Shown piece by piece: positions 16,771 to 21,166 of a stretch of DNA of 21,166 nt. The notes under the pieces are model-generated. The model searched no databases. It was given only the letters and a program-made list of their open reading frames with translations, and was not told the origin of the DNA. Origin of the DNA: a virus; IMG/VR virus record IMGVR_UViG_3300021963_000772, positions 1 through 21,166 of that record; one strand, given 5' to 3'. Both the position numbers and the translations under genes were made by a program. Positions within the stretch are counted from its first letter, which is position 1, and every line of letters begins with the position of its first letter.

Positions 16771-16795
16771 CTAAACTAAGTGAGTTTAGTTTATT
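16771..16795 (+). terminator. Second hairpin with T-rich tail (for the plus-strand cluster)
   Basis: CTAAACT (16771-16777) pairs with AGTTTAG (16783-16789) across AAGTG, followed on the plus strand by TTTATT. The stem is AT-rich and weaker than the neighbouring hairpin, and its tail overlaps the gp32 stop codon. Together the two hairpins separate the convergent transcription units. Confidence 0.6.
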
Positions 16796-17678
16796 CTGCT
16801 AGAGATTTGAAATAATCCAAATCTTCATCAGCATCAGCAGCAATCTTTTGGTCGATTACGCCAATATCATCATCATTAAACTTGTTAACAACGGCAGATT
16901 CTGCTCGTGTAGAAGGTGCAACACCTTCAAAACCTAGAACCTTATCAAGGCGTGCCTTGAGTTGAGCGTGAGGTTTGAATTGTGACTTCTCTGTAAATTC
17001 TTTCAGAGAATACTCTTTCTTCCAAAGAGCTTCAAGTTTCTCATCATCACCATCAAGTAATGCAGACTTATCAGAGAATTCTGATTTGTCATAGTTACGA
17101 TAGCCTTCAACATTACGAATCTTCAACTTGAAGTTAGCACCTTCCCACATATCAAATGGGTTAACTGGTGTTTCGTCAGCAAACTCAGGGTTCATGGCTT
17201 CAGTAATCTTATCAAAGATTTTCTTACCGAATTTGAACAACTTAATTTGACCTTCGTTGGATGGGTCGCTTGGGTCAGAAACAACCAAGACGTTTGCAAC
17301 ATAAGAAAGCTTACGCTTTTGCTTACGTGCGATATCTTTGTTTGCTTCAATACCAGAATTCCATAACGTGTTGTTGTGCTCACAAACAGGGCACTTCTCA
17401 TTGATAGTAGTCAAGCAGTTATCAATGAACCAACCGCCAGGACCTTGGAAACCGTGAGAGAAAACACGAACCCATGGAAGTGCATCGTCACCATCAGCAG
17501 CTGGTGCTGGGAGGAAACGAATAACAGCCATGCCGTTACCTGCTTTGTCTACTTGGGGTTGCCAGAATCTGGTGTCGTCTTTACCGCCTGATTCAGCGGG
17601 TTGACCGGATGCTTCAATCGCTTTAGTTAGTTTGTCCAAAGAACTACGATTGCGCTTAAGATTTGCAAATGAACTCAT
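16791..17678 (-). CDS. gp32: Single-stranded DNA-binding protein gp32
   Basis: 295 residues; T4 gp32 is 301. It coats ssDNA in replication, recombination and repair. The N-terminus has a basic LAST-like motif (KRNRSS, residues 8-13) for cooperativity. The core has FWQPQVDKAGNGMAVIRFLPAP and a zinc site with His75, Cys88, Cys96 and Cys99, the same H-x12-C spacing as T4 His64/Cys77 and a CPVC knuckle. The C-terminus is acidic (NDDDIGVID, DADEDLDYFKSLAE), the part that contacts partner proteins in T4. The ATG has a GGAG site 5-6 nt upstream. A 73-nt leader region separates it from the nucleotidase gene, and a strong terminator follows. Confidence 0.96.
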   Translation of the reverse strand: MSSFANLKRNRSSLDKLTKAIEASGQPAESGGKDDTRFWQPQVDKAGNGMAVIRFLPAPAADGDDALPWVRVFSHGFQGPGGWFIDNCLTTINEKCPVCEHNNTLWNSGIEANKDIARKQKRKLSYVANVLVVSDPSDPSNEGQIKLFKFGKKIFDKITEAMNPEFADETPVNPFDMWEGANFKLKIRNVEGYRNYDKSEFSDKSALLDGDDEKLEALWKKEYSLKEFTEKSQFKPHAQLKARLDKVLGFEGVAPSTRAESAVVNKFNDDDIGVIDQKIAADADEDLDYFKSLAE

Positions 17679-17751
17679 ATATTACTCCGTATAAATTAGT
17701 ATGTTTTGTATTACGACTTATCCACATTATGCATCATATAGTGGTATATAG
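17679..17751 (-). promoter_or_regulatory. AT-rich leader of gp32
   Basis: A 73-bp gap upstream of gp32, the longest in the right-hand operon. The minus strand holds GGAG as ribosome site and an A/T-rich, apparently unstructured stretch before it. T4 gp32 represses its own mRNA by binding an unstructured leader, so similar control is plausible. A CATAAT could serve as -10 element, but no good -35 or late promoter is visible, so a promoter here is not established. Confidence 0.35.
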
Positions 17752-18240
17752 TCATTCAGATAGAAGGGCTTCAAGATACTGCAAAGTTTCACCGATATCT
17801 TTGTGAAGAATACCGATACCACCAGCCTTGTTAAAGGCCACAATAATATCTTCGGTATCATCAATCAAAACAACATCAGGTTTTGCATATTCTGTTTTAT
17901 GACTTCTACCTGGAACGACATTTGGTTTATAAGCAATACCATGCTTTTTCAACCAAACTTTTTTCTGGTCAGCAACAAGGTCGTGATACTTTTTGCCGCC
18001 AGAGGATGTTAACATTTCAACTTCAACATCATATTTGCGAATGAATTTCAGTAACTCTTGGCCACCAGGAAACCAATCAAGTTTTTCAAATTGTCTGGTT
18101 GTACAAAAATGATTCCAGTTGTCACTAAATTCTTTTCTGGCTCGACTTGCTCCGGGTGATTCATTATATAATTCTTCCCAGCGTTTCTCAAAGAAGCAGA
18201 GAACGCCATCCATGTCCAAGTATATCTTACTGATTTTCAT
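17752..18240 (-). CDS. HAD-superfamily 5'(3')-deoxyribonucleotidase-like phosphatase
   Basis: 162 residues with all HAD motifs: LDMDGV (nucleophile Asp9, acid/base Asp11), LTSS (Thr78/Ser79), Lys115 in SHKTEY, and LIDDTED (Asp127, Asp128). Size and the cap-like insert after motif I (FFEKRWEELYNES to WFPGGQELL) fit the NT5C-type nucleotidase family, which dephosphorylates deoxynucleoside monophosphates. The exact substrate cannot be read from sequence. It overlaps the gp59 gene by 14 bp and sits between gp59 and gp32, which are adjacent in T4, so it looks like a later addition that works with DNA metabolism. Confidence 0.85.
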   Translation of the reverse strand: MKISKIYLDMDGVLCFFEKRWEELYNESPGASRARKEFSDNWNHFCTTRQFEKLDWFPGGQELLKFIRKYDVEVEMLTSSGGKKYHDLVADQKKVWLKKHGIAYKPNVVPGRSHKTEYAKPDVVLIDDTEDIIVAFNKAGGIGILHKDIGETLQYLEALLSE

Positions 18241-18826
18241 TTAATACCTTCTTCAAAATCAACTTGTATTTTACATCATCCTTTGGTAGAAAAGAGGCAT
18301 ACTTCACACACTTTCGCCTGAATTCTGGCCATCGTATCGTATCATCTATTCTTTTTGTCCACATCGGAAAGAAATTCAAAACATTATTCAAAACACAAAG
18401 CGTTTCAATTGATAATTCACTACGTAATGTTTTTGTCAGTAAAACTGGATAAACACCGTCAGTCATAATGATATCATTGGGATTGGTAAGTCCTTCAAAG
18501 AGTTTTTTACACTCATTCTCAAATGTATATGACAAAGATTGGATGACCTTCTGATGTTTGCGAAAATTCACTTCGGCAGATTCTTGTAAAAGAGAACCAA
18601 CCCAACTGTTTTCATCTTCAACCATATTCGCAACAATAAATGAAGTCATATCATCTCGGTCGGTATATTTACGACTGAGTTTGTAGAAATGATATTTGTC
18701 CTTGCGATTCTCAAACGTAGTTACACTTACGTTGGTCTTCCCATTGTATTTGAAGAAATCATAAGATTCTGACGTAAAGTGTAATTTGAGTGCTTGATAT
18801 AATCCAAATGTTTCATAGCCTGTCAT
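18227..18826 (-). CDS. gp59: Helicase loader gp59
   Basis: 199 residues; T4 gp59 is 217. It loads the gp41 helicase onto gp32-coated forks and D-loops. The N-terminal region matches the family: FGLYQALKLHFTSESYDFFKYNGKTNVSVTTFENRKDKYHFYKLSRKY, against T4 KLYLMIKQHM, KYNWCMRVS and KRRDKYFFQKLSEKY. FIVANMVEDENSWVGSL matches T4 FISNLVANQDAWIGDI. The C-terminal domain (IETLCVLNNVLNFF) matches T4 SFETFILLDSFLNII. The ATG overlaps the gp33 stop by 4 bp. The gene order 33-59-32 is that of T4, apart from the nucleotidase insertion. Confidence 0.92.
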   Translation of the reverse strand: MTGYETFGLYQALKLHFTSESYDFFKYNGKTNVSVTTFENRKDKYHFYKLSRKYTDRDDMTSFIVANMVEDENSWVGSLLQESAEVNFRKHQKVIQSLSYTFENECKKLFEGLTNPNDIIMTDGVYPVLLTKTLRSELSIETLCVLNNVLNFFPMWTKRIDDTIRWPEFRRKCVKYASFLPKDDVKYKLILKKVLNENQ

Positions 18827-19047
18827 ATCGGCAATCTAGCGCCCTTATCTTTCAACATGTTATTATCCATCGCATTAGCTTCAATCTTAGATTTCAAATT
18901 AGAATTGATAAGCGTAGCTGCGACCTCAATTTCGAGACCGGTCAATTTACAGTATTCAACTATAGCTTCAATGTAATTGTAATCTGTAGAAGCGACCAAC
19001 GATTCAATCGACTTGGCAAATTTTGCCATTTCATCCTTGGTTGGCAT
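18823..19047 (-). CDS. gp33: Late transcription coactivator gp33-like
   Basis: 74 residues, shorter than T4 gp33 (112) and like the short versions in environmental relatives. gp33 links host RNA polymerase to the sliding clamp at late promoters. The visible pattern is MAKFAKSIESLVASTDYNYIEAIVEYCKLTGLEIEVAATLINSNLKSKIEANAMDNNML, ending in LPI. Identification rests on this pattern as I recall it and on position directly before gp59. The ATG at 19047 has an AGGAG site 6 nt upstream; a second ATG at 19029 (MAKF) also has an AGGA site, so a 68-residue product is possible. It overlaps the upstream gene by 17 bp. Perfect TATAAATA promoters in the window support the function. Confidence 0.82.
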   Translation of the reverse strand: MPTKDEMAKFAKSIESLVASTDYNYIEAIVEYCKLTGLEIEVAATLINSNLKSKIEANAMDNNMLKDKGARLPI

Positions 19048-19333
19048 TTGGCTCCTTGGTCAGTTCATTTACTGTCCAGTCCATCACGTTATCACCACGC
19101 ATATCATCTTTTTCTTCTTCTGTAGGTCCTAGACCAACATCAGCATTCCAAGGATGCCAAGTTTCTTCTTCAACGATTTGAACATCACCATCAAATACAA
19201 AACCACAACCCTTTAGAAAATCCTGAAAGTCAGACAATACATCTTCAATAAACAATCTTTCAGTTTCATAGGTGATAACAGGACCATCACCAATGTCGTC
19301 ATTGTGGTCACAAATAAAAGTAAATTTAGGCAT
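19031..19333 (-). CDS. Hypothetical protein between dsbA and gp33
   Basis: 100 residues, acidic (many Asp/Glu), with no domain I recognise. The first half looks alternately beta and helical (MPKFTFICDHND, VITYETERLFIEDVLSDFQDFLKGCGFVFDGDVQI). A central EEETWHPWNADVGLG is Trp-rich and the tail is charged. ATG overlaps the DsbA stop (TAATG). In T4 dsbA and 33 are adjacent, so this is an insertion into the conserved block. Coupled translation suggests a real gene. Confidence 0.78.
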   Translation of the reverse strand: MPKFTFICDHNDDIGDGPVITYETERLFIEDVLSDFQDFLKGCGFVFDGDVQIVEEETWHPWNADVGLGPTEEEKDDMRGDNVMDWTVNELTKEPNANQG

Positions 19334-19605
19334 TATTTTACCACCGTTTCATATAGAGTTTCAAATTGGTCATGCACAGCTACTTCTTCGTCATAGTTTT
19401 GTTTGTAATAAACTTTGACCATTTTAGACACCAGTTTTTTCGGTAGTTGAAGTTGCTTACTGATATCTGCAACTGCCTCACGAATGTAATCTTTTTCTGC
19501 TTGTGCTCTGGTCATAGAATCAGAACATTCACGGATTACCTTTAGTAGTTTTTCCCTGTCGGCAGGATTTGAAATTTGATTTACACTCACTTGCTGAATA
19601 GCCAT
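19333..19605 (-). CDS. dsbA: DsbA-like dsDNA-binding protein of late transcription
   Basis: 90 residues from ATG 19605 (MAIQQVSVNQ), the size of T4 DsbA (89). A TTG four codons upstream is in frame but lies inside the ribosome site region; GGAG at 19612-19615 is well placed for the ATG. T4 DsbA binds double-stranded DNA near late promoters. The sequence follows the T4 protein across its length: ADREKLLKVIRECSD with EDLAKFIKEASD, KDYIREAVADISKQLQLPKKLVSKMVKVYYKQNYDE with NELIKDIRIRAKDELGVDGKMFNRLLALYHKDNRD, and ETLYETVVK with ELYDTVFSK. Synteny with gp33-gp59-gp32 supports it. Confidence 0.88.
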   Translation of the reverse strand: MAIQQVSVNQISNPADREKLLKVIRECSDSMTRAQAEKDYIREAVADISKQLQLPKKLVSKMVKVYYKQNYDEEVAVHDQFETLYETVVK

Positions 19606-19617
19606 TATATACTCCAA

Positions 19618-19854
19618 TTACTTTTTTGCGGTTGTTTGAATTGTATATGCAACACACACCGCATCAACGTGTGAAGCATAAGAACATCGAATAGAAAGTG
19701 GGTCAATACCTTTTTGCATTGCTGCTTCGATATTTTTTGACATTAGTTCCCGTTCGTTGTAATGATAGATTGCCAATGAGACAATTGCTGAGACAGCTAC
19801 TATTGTAACAGCAAATATCAACTGTGTCAAGTTATTTTTTATCTCCTGCATCAT
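19618..19854 (-). CDS. Small single-span membrane protein
   Basis: 78 residues. A hydrophobic segment at about 11-30 (QLIFAVTIVAVSAIVSLAIYHY) predicts one membrane helix with the short N-terminus on one side and a soluble tail that contains SKNIEAAMQKGIDPLSIRCSYASHVDAVCVAY, with two cysteines. I recall similar small proteins with NIEAA-KGIDP in other environmental phages, without known function. It overlaps the SleB-type hydrolase stop (ATGATG over TGA), so it may be a lysis partner (holin or spanin-like), but one TM plus a conserved soluble tail does not decide this. It is followed by the DsbA gene 12 bp on. Confidence 0.8.
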   Translation of the reverse strand: MMQEIKNNLTQLIFAVTIVAVSAIVSLAIYHYNERELMSKNIEAAMQKGIDPLSIRCSYASHVDAVCVAYTIQTTAKK

Positions 19855-20408
19855 ATTTTAAACTCCTTTTTGTAAAAGTAGTCAGACTTTTTCTTATAGA
19901 AAATATGTCTGCCGATTTTGGTGGTCTTTGGCAAAGGCCAACCAGGATTAACATAATCAGCATGATAATATGTTGCACCATACGTAACATCTTTAATGTT
20001 TTCGTAATTCATTACAACATACACAGCCAAATCTCTAATCTCATTATACAATGAAGTCTGTTTGATTGTCAAGCGTTTACTGGTAAATGTTGTGTCACAC
20101 CACCAACTAAATTGGCAAGTATGTCCAGTCTTTTGTTTTACCACACCACATATGTCACTTGCGTAATTACCGGTTGATACTCGGTTCATAGTGACCATAG
20201 CAACAGCGAGTTTGCCTTCATGTGGTTCATGTGCTGCTTCAAAGTAAATATTTTCAGCAAGACATTCAACTTGTTTCTTTGCGGGTTCAGACAACGAATA
20301 ATAACTGATGTTGTCTAGGATGTTTTTACTTTCATCCTTAAATGTAAATGCAGTCAACAATAGTGATGCAGATAAAAAAATGCTTGCAATTATAGGTTTG
20401 CTTAGCAT
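19851..20408 (-). CDS. Secreted SleB/CwlJ-type cell wall hydrolase
   Basis: 185 residues. Residues 1-22 are a Sec-type signal (Lys4, then hydrophobic IIASIFLSASLLLTAFTF); no lipobox cysteine. The hydrolase_2 (SleB/CwlJ) domain begins at about 43: QVECLAENIYFEAAHEPHEGKLAVAMVTMNRVSTGNYASDICGVV, QFSWWCD, and later AVYVVMNYENIKDVTYGATYYHADYVNPGWPL and GRHIFYK. Glu57 in YFEA aligns with the catalytic Glu of SleB transglycosylases. Four cysteines (49, 87, 98, 104) may form disulfides in the periplasm. The ATG has a strong AGGAG site. Role is likely host lysis as endolysin, since late expression and export fit; a role in entry is less likely. Confidence 0.9.
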   Translation of the reverse strand: MLSKPIIASIFLSASLLLTAFTFKDESKNILDNISYYSLSEPAKKQVECLAENIYFEAAHEPHEGKLAVAMVTMNRVSTGNYASDICGVVKQKTGHTCQFSWWCDTTFTSKRLTIKQTSLYNEIRDLAVYVVMNYENIKDVTYGATYYHADYVNPGWPLPKTTKIGRHIFYKKKSDYFYKKEFKI

Positions 20409-20431
20409 AGCTTCTCCTTTCTGTGTGTAAA

Positions 20432-20447
20432 CAGGCCCGAAGGCCTG
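20432..20447 (-). terminator. Hairpin with UUCG loop between the 89-residue gene and the hydrolase
   Basis: On the minus strand CAGGCC pairs with GGCCTG around TTCG, an extra-stable tetraloop, followed by TTTA, 5 bp after the upstream stop. The T-run is short, so it may be a partial terminator or an mRNA-processing/stability element in front of the hydrolase gene. Confidence 0.6.
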
Positions 20448-20452
20448 ACCCC

Positions 20453-20722
20453 TCAGGACTTTTTAGCAGGTTTAACCGGCTCAGAAATATTAGACACGAA
20501 ACCATTCAAGGTATGTGCCTTAGTGATAATTTCTGCTTCTGTGGGATATGGTGGCATCGCAGGATGCTCTGGGAGCGGCGTGCCTGTTTGCTTAGCCTGG
20601 TCGCATTGAGTTGACCAGTTGTTTGTGATTTGCTCTTTTTTGGTGTAGTAATCTTCTACGAGCATTTCTTTCGCCATTTTTAAAAGTTCGAGGCGAATTT
20701 CGAACGGTGACATGTTTGACAT
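20453..20722 (-). CDS. Conserved small hypothetical protein
   Basis: 89 residues. MSPFEIRLELLKMAKEMLVEDYYTKKEQITNNW is a long amphipathic helix, followed by a Pro-rich part (GTPLPEHPAMPPYPTEAEIITKAHTLNGFVSN) and a Lys-rich tail. I recall similar proteins in other marine T4-like phages, function unknown. The first ATG at 20722 has an AGGGG site 7 nt upstream. The late promoter at 20770-20777 would transcribe it, so late expression is expected. Confidence 0.82.
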   Translation of the reverse strand: MSNMSPFEIRLELLKMAKEMLVEDYYTKKEQITNNWSTQCDQAKQTGTPLPEHPAMPPYPTEAEIITKAHTLNGFVSNISEPVKPAKKS

Positions 20723-20746
20723 GTTTTACCCCTGTGTTGTGTGTGT

Positions 20747-20768
20747 AATACCGCCATTTGACGGTATT
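20747..20768. repeat. Inverted repeat beside the late promoter
   Basis: AATACCG (20747-20753) and CGGTATT (20762-20768) form a perfect 7-bp inverted repeat with an 8-bp spacer. On the plus strand it is followed by TTATTTAT; on the minus strand it directly follows TATAAATA. With T4 spacing transcription would start inside it (about 20764), so only part would be in the RNA. It could be a DNA site or a plus-strand terminator for antisense RNA. Confidence 0.5.
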
Positions 20769-20769
20769 T

Positions 20770-20777
20770 TATTTATA
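20770..20777 (-). promoter_or_regulatory. T4-type late promoter TATAAATA
   Basis: The minus strand reads TATAAATA exactly. It lies 6 bp before the end of the upstream gene's stop and about 48 bp before the ATG at 20722. It would drive the small hypothetical and, through the hairpin, the cell wall hydrolase and later genes. It is the second perfect copy in the window. Confidence 0.7.
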
Positions 20778-20782
20778 AAGCT

Positions 20783-21166
20783 TTAATCCCAAAGGCCTTG
20801 GTAATACTTACCAAACAAACGGAATCCGTTTGCTATGCGGTCATGTACAATCTTCATTCCATCATAATCGCATTTGTAGGTATCTTTAGGGCCTTTTGCC
20901 ATTTGCATGAACTTGTGTTCACCTTTCGGCACTTCGTTACCGTCTTTATCAACAGGTACCCACAAAATGTCATGTTCTCCTGAGCGATATGCATCTTCCC
21001 ACGAATCATCGACTTTGTGTTCAAATGCAAAAATCATTTCATCAAGGACATAATCCCAACGTTTAAAATGATTCTCATCAGTATCCCATTCGTTTTCTTT
21101 TGGTGGTGCAGATGTTGATTTTAATTCTTCAGGAACATCTTCATCATCCACAAAAGGTGCGCCATG
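20783..21166 (-). CDS. Conserved hypothetical protein, start beyond window edge
   Basis: 128 codons are visible; the frame stays open to base 21166, and the codons before an internal GTG (21151) read HGAPF, which look like protein, so the true start is probably outside. The visible part is acidic and aromatic: KENEWDTDENHFKRWDYVLDEMIFAFEHKVDDSWEDAYRSGEHD, then KGEHKFMQMAKGPKDTYKCDYDGMKIVHDRIANGFRLFGKYYQGLWD. I recall relatives in many T4-like environmental phages, often with the same DEMIFAFE and NGFRLFGKYY-GLW motifs, without a function. No catalytic motif stands out. Confidence 0.8.
   Translation of the reverse strand, partial: HGAPFVDDEDVPEELKSTSAPPKENEWDTDENHFKRWDYVLDEMIFAFEHKVDDSWEDAYRSGEHDILWVPVDKDGNEVPKGEHKFMQMAKGPKDTYKCDYDGMKIVHDRIANGFRLFGKYYQGLWD

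Noticed and set aside
19617-19617. TTG start for DsbA
   Set aside because: It overlaps the GGAG ribosome site that serves the ATG at 19605, and the product from the ATG has the T4 DsbA length.
1-21166. tRNA genes, CRISPR arrays, insertion sequences or integration functions
   Set aside because: Gaps between genes are all under 80 bp, with no cloverleaf, direct-repeat array, transposase or integrase visible.

Overview
This window comes from an AT-rich tailed bacteriophage of the T4 superfamily (contractile-tail myovirus), probably an environmental phage of a Gram-negative bacterium. The host is inferred only from the phage type and its cell-wall hydrolases. Nearly every base is coding, genes overlap by 1-17 nt or are separated by a few bases, and many products match T4 virion or replication proteins by motif, length and gene order. 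No tRNA, CRISPR array, insertion sequence or integrase is visible.

Region 1 (1-10065, minus strand, read right to left) is a baseplate operon: tube/cap protein (gp48/54 fold), wedge gp53, hub gp27-like, an OB-fold hub protein matching the N-terminus of gp5, a separate beta-helical spike protein, an unidentified structural protein, wedge gp25, wedge gp6, and a wedge-type protein cut by the left edge. A perfect T4-type late promoter (TATAAATA) sits at its head at 10089-10096. The gp5 equivalent is split over two genes and has no recognisable lysozyme domain.

Region 2 (10096-16745, plus strand) diverges from it: head-completion nuclease gp4, a probable DNA-end protector gp2, a gp54-like tube initiator, a gp26-like tail chaperone, and two large paralogous proteins. 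The first paralog has the hydrophobic core of a tape measure. The second shares its N-terminal ~145 residues but ends in a zinc amidase. The chaperone gene ends in a canonical slippery heptamer, T TTT TTC, with a Shine-Dalgarno-like GAGGG 9 nt upstream and a 64-codon open -1 frame that runs to the tape-measure start. This is the lambda G/GT arrangement inside a T4-like baseplate cluster and is the most interesting signal here.

Region 3 (16746-21166, minus strand) faces region 2 across a back-to-back terminator. Read from the right it holds a truncated conserved hypothetical, a second TATAAATA late promoter, a small hypothetical, a UUCG-loop hairpin, a secreted SleB-type cell-wall hydrolase overlapping a small membrane protein (possible lysis pair), and then the T4-like block dsbA - hypothetical - gp33 - gp59 - HAD nucleotidase - gp32. 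gp33 and DsbA serve late transcription from TATAAATA promoters, gp59 and gp32 serve recombination-dependent replication, and the late promoters drive the baseplate and probably the lysis genes.
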